A stretch of 17,746 bases of DNA from Planctomycetes bacterium GWF2_50_10 (GTDB lineage Bacteria > Planctomycetota > Phycisphaerae > Sedimentisphaerales > GWF2-50-10): positions 6,619-24,364 of the forward strand of contig MHYB01000060.1 in the NCBI GenBank assembly GCA_001824635.1, in the 5' to 3' direction. This document shows positions 8,759-15,483 of the stretch, in pieces. The stretch's first letter is position 1. Each line of letters begins with the position of its first letter. Made by a program: the position numbers and the translations under genes. Under the pieces are notes generated by a model, which did not search any database, had not been told where the DNA came from, and saw only the letters and a list, made by a program, of their open reading frames with translations.

Positions 8759-11700
8759 TTCACCACCTTTGGACTGATATACAATAGGTGTGTCGTCCCG
8801 TTCGGCGCATCAATTTCAAATTGCACCGCTCCTTCGACTTCGTTGAACTTCACCTGCGTGTCGTTCTCGAGATTAGTGATTTTATCTATCGCAAAGGGCA
8901 AATCTCTGATGGTTACCATTGTTTTGTCTTCCTGAGGCTCATGAGCGATCACGAACACAAATCCTTCCTTGCCGTTCGCCCGCACCGCTGCCTCGATATC
9001 AGGATTTGACGAATGCACATGCGCATAAACTCCGCTGTCATTCGTAATTGTCTTTAGCAGCCGGTACAATGCTCCCCTGCTTTTACCATCTTCATTTTTC
9101 CATGTCGCAAAATCTGCCATTTGCAAGCTGAACCCAAGCAGATACGCATTTCCTTTACCAACGCTCTTTTTGGCAAGTACAGGTTTTTCATCTGCACTCT
9201 TCAAAAGAACCGCAGCATCTGAAATATTCAGGTCCCACTGCCCCGCCAACGACATTTCAAAATCCTCTCCCAAAGCCCGGCCATTTACTTTACAGCTGCC
9301 CGCGTCCTGTGCCATCCCTGCCTGCTTTGCCCCAAACACCTTTTCCATAAGATCCATCGGTTCCATGTATTTTCCTAAAACAGGCACACTATCAGCGATT
9401 ACCACGCCGCCATTCTTTAGAAAACTGATAATATGCTCAGCCTTGTCGCGAGGCAGCAGCTTTACATCAAATAATAACAAAACATCATAACCATTCAGCT
9501 CGGAATCATTTATCTGCTCTTCATGGATCATATCCAGTTCGCCAAACGCCCTTGCGAAACACTCGAAAGACTGCCCGACATTCCAGTATTCTTTTTGAAG
9601 TTGTATATATTGCGTTCGCGGAAACAACATCGCCGCCCTCGCTTTTATCCGCGCCGCCTCCAGTACTTTGGGGCCTGCCTTCTGCAGCAGTCTCGTACCA
9701 GCTCCCAGTTCCTGCCAATGGTGGTGATCCTCGGGTATCCCATACCCAGCGATAAGATAATTTGCGCCCGCTGCAACCGCTGTAAAACACATCTCCCGTT
9801 CTGACCAGTACCGCTCGCGTTTTTCCTTCGTCAACTCAAACCACTCACGGTTATAAGTGCCGAACCAGAACCCCCATTTTTTCACGTATGCTGTCGTCAC
9901 ATCGCGCATTTGCGCCATCGCGAAATGGGTCTGGCACAACCTTGGCTTTGGCACTTCCTTGTGTTCACCATATCGGAAATCATACATCATGTAAGGATAT
10001 ATATCAAATATCAGCGTATCAGCGAAATCCGCGCCCCAGTGATAAACATCGTCGATCGCTAGGTCACTTTCCTGACCCACACCGCCGCCGAAAGTATTAT
10101 GGCTGTCATGTGTCATCAGGATATCAATATTGGGATGCGATTCTTTTATTATCTTATATACCTGCCGCCACCCATCAGGAAAATAATCCGACCTGAAATT
10201 GATCACATCCAGCCACTTACACGGATCTTTCCGGATAGATTCTACATCAGCCGGCAGTTCATACCCGTATCGCTTTTTGAATTCCGCCCGCACTTCCTCG
10301 CCGTATCCAAATGATTTTGTCCCCATATGAAATGGTTCATCCTGGTAAACCAGTGCATTGTACACACGCTCCATACTTTCCATCGGCTTGAGTTGCTCAA
10401 CAACCTGCCTCCGAACAGCCTTTGGATACTCGTTCGAATATACACAAACCTTCGGCGGCGCATCACGCCCGAACAATTCTGCCCCGCTCGAATGAAATGT
10501 CATCCGCAAACCTTGTTTTGCCGCGTATTCCTCAATATACTTTTCCTGCCCATCCGATACAGTCGCAGGCACCACCACCAAACTGAACCCATGCTCAGCA
10601 ATACTGTCAATGATTCGACGCAGCCCTCTCTGGTCTCGCGGATATTCCTGCGGACGAGAAACGCCCGGCCACGGCAACGGTGTACATTGTATTGCTATCG
10701 GGAACATCTCCTCGCTTTTTACCGCATGCTCCCCAGCCGCTTTCGTTTGTATCGGCCATTTTTTCAAATCAGCAGACTCGATCCTGTCATCGCGTCCAGC
10801 CGCCCAGTATAATGTCTTATATACCATTTTTGCGAACTCCGCCCGGACAAGTATGTCCTCGTCCCCAGGCCTTCCCAGTTCAGGATTTATGCCCAATATC
10901 ACTGTCCTGGCACCGCCTTCTTGACATGCAACCGCAGCCGGAACCATCCCCGCCCTCGCCAGTACCCACGCTCCGGCATCAACTTCAAGACCATCGGTAA
11001 TTACTGTTGTGCCCAGCTTGGATTCCAGTCCGTTTGTAATGATATTCGCCGCTGTCCCCGTTTCGATCACCTGCTCAAGCCCGTTATCGTCACGCCGCAC
11101 CCGTCGTGCCCATGGCCCAAAACCGATTTTCGCAAGCCCAACTGCCTCATGCCATGCCGAGTCATTGAATGAAACACTCAGCCAATTCGGATCCCGTTGC
11201 TCCGAACATTTCCAGTTCGTGTCACTGTGAATCGCTATCTGTTCCCTGCCTGCTTTATCATACGCAAGTATCGACGCGATCACACCCGCTGCTCCGCCGA
11301 CATTAAATGCTTCAACACAGAACACATTTTTACCAACAACCAGATGTTCCGTAATATTTATAAATTCCGACTGTTCCCAGCTTCCGCCTCTGCCCACAGC
11401 TTCGCCATTGATCCATACCTTTCGTTTATCATCAACAGAAATAAGCACTCCGGCCCTCACCGGCAGCGCCGTTAGATCAAAGCTCGTGCGAAAGTAAGCT
11501 GTGCTTGATGCCTTCTGCTCACCAGAACTCCATATCCATGAGCAGTTTTCAAAATACCGCTCGTAATGTGTCCCCTGCTTCGCCGGACTTCGCTTCCCCA
11601 GCAGATCAAATATTGCCGAGTTACCCCCATCAATTGAGCTAAGCCCAAATACTACCAATCCTGCTTTTTTTTCATCTACTAACGCACGTAATTGCTCTAT

Positions 11701-11949
11701 GATTTCAGGCGAATAATCTGCGGGGTCGGGTTTTACTAAAACAACAACATCCCATTTCCTTTTGGCCGCATCCCCCAGCAATGACAAATCCACTCTCTTT
11801 GCGCTAAAATCGTCCGATTGCACAATGATGTCGCTGCAGAAGTCCCCGCTCTCACTATGCACCGCATCGATAATAAGAATTTCAGTTCCTCTGCAAAATC
11901 CAGTGGCAACAAAACATATAATTGCAAATCGAACAAATACTTTCGACAT
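8755..11949 (-). CDS. Exported GH42-like (beta-galactosidase trimerisation-domain) multidomain glycosidase-like protein
   Basis: 1064 aa, first gene of the operon. Residues 1-20 form a signal peptide. Residues about 23-120 look like a Rossmann-type fold (LVKPDPADYSPEIIEQLRAL, GLVVFG). Residues about 130-232 are a GH2-like jelly-roll with KVWINGEAVGRGG. Residues about 415-765 look like a TIM barrel, with YQDEPFHMG (D537, E538) as the best acid/base candidate, FGTYNREWF, and an ANYLIAGYG strand. Residues about 768-875 resemble the GH42 trimerisation domain (YDVLLLFDVKLLP, GGVVIADS), and a small beta domain ends the protein. The GH42 nucleophile motif is not obvious, so substrate and family are open. 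It probably acts in the periplasm or outside the cell. ATG at 11949 has AGGG 8-11 bases upstream. The last four bases overlap the start of the metallo-hydrolase gene. Confidence 0.75.
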   Translation of the reverse strand: MSKVFVRFAIICFVATGFCRGTEILIIDAVHSESGDFCSDIIVQSDDFSAKRVDLSLLGDAAKRKWDVVVLVKPDPADYSPEIIEQLRALVDEKKAGLVVFGLSSIDGGNSAIFDLLGKRSPAKQGTHYERYFENCSWIWSSGEQKASSTAYFRTSFDLTALPVRAGVLISVDDKRKVWINGEAVGRGGSWEQSEFINITEHLVVGKNVFCVEAFNVGGAAGVIASILAYDKAGREQIAIHSDTNWKCSEQRDPNWLSVSFNDSAWHEAVGLAKIGFGPWARRVRRDDNGLEQVIETGTAANIITNGLESKLGTTVITDGLEVDAGAWVLARAGMVPAAVACQEGGARTVILGINPELGRPGDEDILVRAEFAKMVYKTLYWAAGRDDRIESADLKKWPIQTKAAGEHAVKSEEMFPIAIQCTPLPWPGVSRPQEYPRDQRGLRRIIDSIAEHGFSLVVVPATVSDGQEKYIEEYAAKQGLRMTFHSSGAELFGRDAPPKVCVYSNEYPKAVRRQVVEQLKPMESMERVYNALVYQDEPFHMGTKSFGYGEEVRAEFKKRYGYELPADVESIRKDPCKWLDVINFRSDYFPDGWRQVYKIIKESHPNIDILMTHDSHNTFGGGVGQESDLAIDDVYHWGADFADTLIFDIYPYMMYDFRYGEHKEVPKPRLCQTHFAMAQMRDVTTAYVKKWGFWFGTYNREWFELTKEKRERYWSEREMCFTAVAAGANYLIAGYGIPEDHHHWQELGAGTRLLQKAGPKVLEAARIKARAAMLFPRTQYIQLQKEYWNVGQSFECFARAFGELDMIHEEQINDSELNGYDVLLLFDVKLLPRDKAEHIISFLKNGGVVIADSVPVLGKYMEPMDLMEKVFGAKQAGMAQDAGSCKVNGRALGEDFEMSLAGQWDLNISDAAVLLKSADEKPVLAKKSVGKGNAYLLGFSLQMADFATWKNEDGKSRGALYRLLKTITNDSGVYAHVHSSNPDIEAAVRANGKEGFVFVIAHEPQEDKTMVTIRDLPFAIDKITNLENDTQVKFNEVEGAVQFEIDAPNGTTHLLYISPKVVK

Positions 11950-11971
11950 CGCTATTCCCTGTTCCGTGTGA

Positions 11972-12016
11972 TTAATTGTTCATAAATTGAAAAGCATACA
12001 GGCTTGTATTATACAT
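11972..12016 (-). pseudogene. Short remnant resembling the C-terminus of the beta-propeller gene
   Basis: A 14-codon frame with its own stop reads MYNTSLYAFQFMNN. Its core NTSLYAFQF resembles NASLYAFGF near the end of the neighbouring beta-propeller protein. The DNA shares an exact 13-base match (11994-12006 and 12196-12208, both GCATACAGGCTTG on the plus strand), and weaker similarity continues upstream out of frame. It may be the decayed tail of a duplicated paralogue. The short length makes chance similarity possible. Confidence 0.35.
12008..12013 (-). promoter_or_regulatory. Perfect -10 hexamer, alternative start site for the operon
   Basis: TATAAT occurs on the minus strand 58 bases upstream of the ATG at 11949. 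There is no recognisable -35 hexamer at 15-18 bases spacing, so this is a weaker candidate than the TTGACG/GATACT pair further upstream. Confidence 0.25.
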
Positions 12017-12113
12017 TTCACTTTTATCTTGGTATCGCGCAGGATTCCAAACCTTTGCATTTTTCGGTCTATGCTGTACTTTTGCTCTTTTTGAACTTTG
12101 AAATTCGCAGCTC

Positions 12114-12142
12114 AGTATCTATCTTATGACTATTGTCGTCAA
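12114..12142 (-). promoter_or_regulatory. Candidate sigma70-type promoter for the operon
   Basis: On the minus strand TTGACG (12142-12137) is followed after exactly 17 bases by GATACT (12119-12114), giving 5/6 and 4/6 matches to the sigma70 consensus. The distance to the ATG at 11949 would give a leader of about 155 bases. This is a sequence match only; planctomycete promoters are poorly characterised. Confidence 0.45.
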
Positions 12143-12155
12143 CTCAAATCCAATT

Positions 12156-13646
12156 TCACTTTATCCTGTAAGGATAACCCTTGCTAAATCCAAACGCATA
12201 CAGGCTTGCGTTCTTTATCTCAACTTTCAGTTGAGTCGGCTTTCCGGCCCTCATTGATACATCGCCGTCATTTTTCCACATCACCATTTTGCGGACATGA
12301 TCACCAGAAAAAACTTCGCATTCTTCAACCGAATGGCCCGCTACCGCCTTGCCATTTTCATCGATCAGGCCCACTCGTACACTCCCGCTCGGCCGCACAA
12401 CCGCATTAAGTACCAGGATGTTGCCGCTGAATATCATCTTGGGCGTAATAAAGAATCCGTCATTAGCATCCGCCGAAACATATCCGTCCAATCTGCTCGT
12501 TACCCTGCTGTAGGTCATGCTGTTTCCGGGTTTCACAAGGTTTTCCAGTTCCGACTCGTTATGCTTCAGAGGGCTTCCCTGATAATACTGCCACAATTCA
12601 TCTTTGAAGCGTAAAATCCCCTGACCCATGTAGAGACTTGAACTGTCGAAAGTATTCGGTTCCCCTTGCGCGATAAATGCCTTATCCTGCTCTGGCCAGG
12701 TCCATTTCACCCCGTCCCTGCTCACTGCCATATGTATTTCAAGCTTTTCAGTATCAATATGATAAAAGCTCGGGAACATAAAGTAAGCATTTGCCGCATA
12801 CGGATATTTCATCGCTGCCGGGTTGTAAAGTTGCGTGCTTGGAAACTCATTGCTATCAACCGCAAGCACCAGTGATAACGGTTTAAACGTGCTAAAGTCT
12901 GAACTTTCCGATCTCCCTATAACACGCCCGAAACTGCATGCCCGTCCATAGATCACATATTTGCTTATACTGCTGTCCCAAAAACCGCAGTATTGACTGT
13001 CTGCGAATTCATCGCTGATTGATTTCGGATAGCGCTTCCAGTTGAAACCATCCGCAGAATACATCCCCGCGATTTTATTGTACATCATCCCACCTGAACT
13101 CGTTTCAAACCCCTTCTCCCCGGTAAAAATGCCCTGCGAAACAGCCTTGTACCTGCTCTCCGCCGGTGCATTGGGATCCTTGAATACGCCCGTACCGTGA
13201 ACCCGCGACTTCGCACCCTCCGGCCCGATCTGCCGGAAAAGAATATTGTTTTCCTTGCTCCCCTGGTATGCAAATAAACCCAAGCTCGGCTTATCCCAGT
13301 GGATCCCATCCTTCGACTCAGCATAACAGAAAGATGTATCATCCCCCGTCGGCCAACCGTTCACATCGTAGCATTCGTACCACATGCGGTACTTTCCGCT
13401 ATCCTCCATCACGTTAAACCAGTTCAGCGTCGCGCTTTCCCACACATTCTCTCGCACAACATTCTTTTCTCCGGTCTTCACCGCAGGATGCATCCTCAAT
13501 GTTACCCCATTGCTCTCGGCAAAAAACATGTTGTCAATAAGTAGCTGTCTCTCGCTGCCCACCATTATGCAATTGGGGTCATCGTTGGACCATGCACCGC
13601 AGCCGGCAGTCAAAATAACTTGTATGGCAAGCACTAGCCGTAACAT
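12156..13646 (-). CDS. Secreted GH32/GH43-like five-bladed propeller protein (planctomycete family)
   Basis: 496 aa protein of a family common in planctomycete genomes, of no established function. The first 16 residues form a signal sequence ending in LTAGC, an acceptable lipobox, so it may be lipid-anchored. RQLLIDNMFFAES (33-45) and KYRMWYECYD are family marks; repeated blade motifs include FCYAESKDGIHWDKP, GMYSADGFNWKRYP and MAVSRDGVKWTWPE, the Asp/Trp blade pattern of sucrase- or arabinanase-like propellers. The C-terminal part is a beta domain ending in SLYAFGF. I cannot identify a complete catalytic triad, so it may bind or cleave glycans. ATG at 13646 is supported by GAGGAG nine bases upstream. 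It lies between the surface-protein cluster and the glycosidase operon and probably acts on the same polysaccharide (inference). Confidence 0.75.
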   Translation of the reverse strand: MLRLVLAIQVILTAGCGAWSNDDPNCIMVGSERQLLIDNMFFAESNGVTLRMHPAVKTGEKNVVRENVWESATLNWFNVMEDSGKYRMWYECYDVNGWPTGDDTSFCYAESKDGIHWDKPSLGLFAYQGSKENNILFRQIGPEGAKSRVHGTGVFKDPNAPAESRYKAVSQGIFTGEKGFETSSGGMMYNKIAGMYSADGFNWKRYPKSISDEFADSQYCGFWDSSISKYVIYGRACSFGRVIGRSESSDFSTFKPLSLVLAVDSNEFPSTQLYNPAAMKYPYAANAYFMFPSFYHIDTEKLEIHMAVSRDGVKWTWPEQDKAFIAQGEPNTFDSSSLYMGQGILRFKDELWQYYQGSPLKHNESELENLVKPGNSMTYSRVTSRLDGYVSADANDGFFITPKMIFSGNILVLNAVVRPSGSVRVGLIDENGKAVAGHSVEECEVFSGDHVRKMVMWKNDGDVSMRAGKPTQLKVEIKNASLYAFGFSKGYPYRIK

Positions 13647-13816
13647 TCAACTATACTCCTCATATTTTACCGAATTTGGAACAACTATCTTTAAGGCAAT
13701 ATTCAATCTTAGAGCTTCTAACAAAAATTAATCGAGCACCGAGAGCGAGCGGTTTTTCGCTCGGCTTGCGTTAGACACTCTTAATAATCCATTTAAAATT
13801 CGGAATACCCCAACAC
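13647..13816 (-). other. 170-base gap between prepilin and propeller genes
   Basis: Holds the terminator-like hairpin downstream of the prepilin gene and the GAGGAG ribosome binding site (13656-13661) of the propeller gene. I see no convincing promoter; TAAAAT at about 13669-13664 lies very close to the ribosome binding site and lacks a good -35. Confidence 0.4.
13739..13764 (-). terminator. GC-rich hairpin downstream of the prepilin gene, terminator-like
   Basis: CGAGCG (13746-13751) pairs with CGCTCG (13758-13763) around a GTTTTT loop. CCGAG (13739-13743) can pair instead with CTCGG (13760-13764), so left arms compete for one right arm. In the minus reading a TTTTT run follows at 13727-13723, about 18 bases after the stem, which is far for a classic intrinsic terminator. 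Its GC-rich style differs from the AT-rich flanks and may mark a dispersed repeat. Confidence 0.45.
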
Positions 13817-14629
13817 TTATTTTGTGCCGACGTTTTCAGGCTTTATATTGTCAAACACAATCGAGCCTTCAACATGTCCGTCAGCAAAAAGACAATTCGG
13901 ACCTCTTCCGAATGGCCTGCCTTGCTTGCTGTATGGAGATTTTATATTATTATGGCGAAACGGCCCTTCATTAAACTGCTGCAGATTCCTGGGAACGGTC
14001 ATGTCGCCGCTCCATATCCACAATTGAGTCTTTACATCCATACCACCGCTGAAAGTTGCCATAACCGAATCAAAAACCATCATCATTTGGCTCGGCGACC
14101 GTATTCTTGATGAATTTAAAGGGCCGCAATTCCGCGCCGGGAAATTCGAACTATCTGTCGGACAAGACCATGGGACTCTAAGTTTTGTGTTAGCCGTCTG
14201 TGCGTAACCGATAAAAACGCCTCCGTATGAAAAATAATTGGGCGAACTGACATAAAAACTACTTTCACTCACTTTGTATTTGCGATGATCGCCTGGACAA
14301 CGGAACATATTCATTGGAATGTTGGCCGCCTTTAAAAGTTCGCCGGCCCAATTCCACCCATCTCCGCCATTTTCTAAACCTGGAACAAATCCGCCACCCC
14401 ACCAACGCTCAACTATCATAGGCATAATATCTCTGTTTGTACTTGTGTAAATATTTATAGCAATGCCTATTTGCTTCATATTTGCCATACAAGCGGTTTT
14501 TTGGGCAGATCGCCTTGCTTTAGATAATGCCGGCATTAAAATCGATAGTAATAACGCGATTATGCTGATAACCACCAGTAGTTCAACCAGCGTAAACCCT
14601 GCCGCCTTTTGTAATATGGTCTTTTTCAT
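13817..14629 (-). CDS. Prepilin-type N-terminal methylation protein, DUF1559-like with H-x-DG C-terminus
   Basis: 270 aa type II secretion pseudopilin-like protein. A basic leader of 11 residues ends in G11, followed by F12 and E16 (Glu +5), within GFTLVELLVVISIIALL, the prepilin peptidase and N-methylation signal. A hydrophobic helix continues to about residue 36 and leads into the usual KARRSAQKTACMANMKQIG segment. The globular part ends with RHNN and then CLFADGHVEG, the H-x-DG signature of the very large prepilin families of planctomycetes and relatives. It is probably inserted in the inner membrane and processed; function is unknown. ATG at 14629 gives a normal leader, while the in-frame ATG at 14674 would add 15 residues and overlap the upstream inverted repeat. 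The ribosome binding site is weak (AGAAAG). No pilus assembly gene is near. Confidence 0.9.
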   Translation of the reverse strand: MKKTILQKAAGFTLVELLVVISIIALLLSILMPALSKARRSAQKTACMANMKQIGIAINIYTSTNRDIMPMIVERWWGGGFVPGLENGGDGWNWAGELLKAANIPMNMFRCPGDHRKYKVSESSFYVSSPNYFSYGGVFIGYAQTANTKLRVPWSCPTDSSNFPARNCGPLNSSRIRSPSQMMMVFDSVMATFSGGMDVKTQLWIWSGDMTVPRNLQQFNEGPFRHNNIKSPYSKQGRPFGRGPNCLFADGHVEGSIVFDNIKPENVGTK

Positions 14630-14655
14630 AATCAGACTTTCTTTTTCAAAATTCG

Positions 14656-14684
14656 CCCGCGGTAGGCGCCTCACCCACCGCGGG
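14656..14684 (-). terminator. 8-bp perfect stem between PEP-CTERM and prepilin genes
   Basis: CCCGCGGT (14656-14663) and ACCGCGGG (14677-14684) are perfect inverted repeats with a 13-base loop that itself contains the palindrome GGCGCC. It starts 16 bases after the PEP-CTERM stop and ends 26 bases before the prepilin ATG. Only a TTTT run follows in the minus reading, so it may be a partial terminator or an mRNA-stabilising or processing hairpin. Confidence 0.5.
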
Positions 14685-14700
14685 TCGTTCTTAAATAAAC

Positions 14701-15408
14701 TTACCGGCTCTTTCTCCGAAGTGCCAGCAGCAGCCCGCCGCCAAGAAGCGCCATCGTCGCAGGTTCCGGCACATACGTGCTCTCGGATACCTTAAACGAA
14801 TAAATATCAATCGCGCCGCCCAGTGAGAACTGGAATGGCGTCCCGTCCGCCACGCCGCCCGCGCCAAGCCCAAGCCCGCCGACATACACACCATTGAGAT
14901 ACAGGAACACGTCATTGAAGTTTGCTGCCGTGATCGTGTAGGTATTCGCATTCGATGCATCGAACGACGCAGGTGCAAGATTGTACGAGAACTGCCGCTG
15001 ATTGTAATCGCCAATAACGTTTACCTGCGGTCCAGTACTGAAAAGCGTGTTGATCGTCATCAGCATCGACATCGTCTTGCTCCCATCGCCCAGGTATACA
15101 TAAACCGGAGCATCTGCGATCGTCGCCAGCGTGAACTCGATTGTCCACGTCCCATCCGAAGGCATCGCCCACGGTATTCCAGTATACGTCTTGGCGCCGT
15201 AATTCACCGATCCCGTCGGAACCAGGCTTGCATACCCGTCATGAAGCACTTGACTGGGCGTCCCATAGCCCCAAAGCCACTGCAGCCCTGACGTTGCCGA
15301 AACCTGGCCGGGCCCATTGCCGTATACTTCCGCAAACACATCAAAAAAACTCGCCTGTGCAGCCGTTCCCATACCACAAATACACAACACAATTAATGCC
15401 TTCTTCAT
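14701..15408 (-). CDS. PEP-CTERM sorting domain protein with one copy of a shared repeat domain
   Basis: 235 aa exported protein. Residues 1-19 are a signal peptide (MKKALIVLCICGMGTAAQA). Residues 20-210 form one beta-rich domain beginning FFDVFAEVYGNGPGQV and ending IDIYSFKVSES. It matches the two repeats of the upstream gene. The C-terminus VPEPATMALLG (PEP at 214-216), a hydrophobic stretch and RRKSR is a classic PEP-CTERM signal, recognised and cut by an exosortase, here presumably encoded elsewhere. This suggests cell-surface or matrix placement. ATG at 15408 is chosen because it has GAGGAG five bases upstream and starts a normal signal peptide; the longer frame from 15477 would place 23 atypical residues in front. 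Domain fold could be laminin-G/concanavalin-like (inference). Confidence 0.88.
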   Translation of the reverse strand: MKKALIVLCICGMGTAAQASFFDVFAEVYGNGPGQVSATSGLQWLWGYGTPSQVLHDGYASLVPTGSVNYGAKTYTGIPWAMPSDGTWTIEFTLATIADAPVYVYLGDGSKTMSMLMTINTLFSTGPQVNVIGDYNQRQFSYNLAPASFDASNANTYTITAANFNDVFLYLNGVYVGGLGLGAGGVADGTPFQFSLGGAIDIYSFKVSESTYVPEPATMALLGGGLLLALRRKSR

Positions 15409-15413
15409 TTTCT

Positions 15414-15419
15414 CTCCTC
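15414..15419 (-). promoter_or_regulatory. Ribosome binding site fixing the PEP-CTERM gene start
   Basis: GAGGAG on the minus strand lies five bases before the ATG at 15408. It decides between this start and the longer in-frame ATG at 15477. Confidence 0.7.
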
Positions 15420-15443
15420 TCAAAATTCCCTGCTGATTTCTAA

Positions 15444-15472
15444 ACTGGCAGAACCAACACGGTTCTGCCAGT
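15444..15472 (-). terminator. 12-bp perfect inverted repeat between dockerin and PEP-CTERM genes
   Basis: ACTGGCAGAACC (15444-15455) and GGTTCTGCCAGT (15461-15472) pair perfectly around a five-base loop, 11 bases after the stop of the upstream gene. In the minus reading it is followed by TTTAGAAATC, a short T-run only. It is probably a weak terminator or an intercistronic hairpin that limits or protects the downstream message. Confidence 0.6.
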
Positions 15473-15483
15473 ATCATTGCGTA

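Larger units (their letters stand above)
11950..12155 (-). promoter_or_regulatory. 206-base intergenic region, leader of the six-gene operon
   Basis: Non-coding gap between the beta-propeller gene and the operon. It is AT-rich and contains two promoter-like signals and a remnant of a coding C-terminus, each listed separately. No hairpin followed by a T-run is seen after the upstream gene, so read-through into the operon is possible. A tandem TTCAAAG/TTCAAAA repeat lies near 12090-12102 and is of unknown meaning. Confidence 0.5.

Noticed and set aside
10327..10812. 161-codon plus-strand frame
   Set aside because: Antisense to the exported GH42-like gene; Arg/Pro/Ser-rich without motifs.
12161..12177. 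Hairpin TTATCC/GGATAA at the end of the propeller gene as a terminator
   Set aside because: The 6-bp AT-rich stem lies within the coding region and has no T-run after it.
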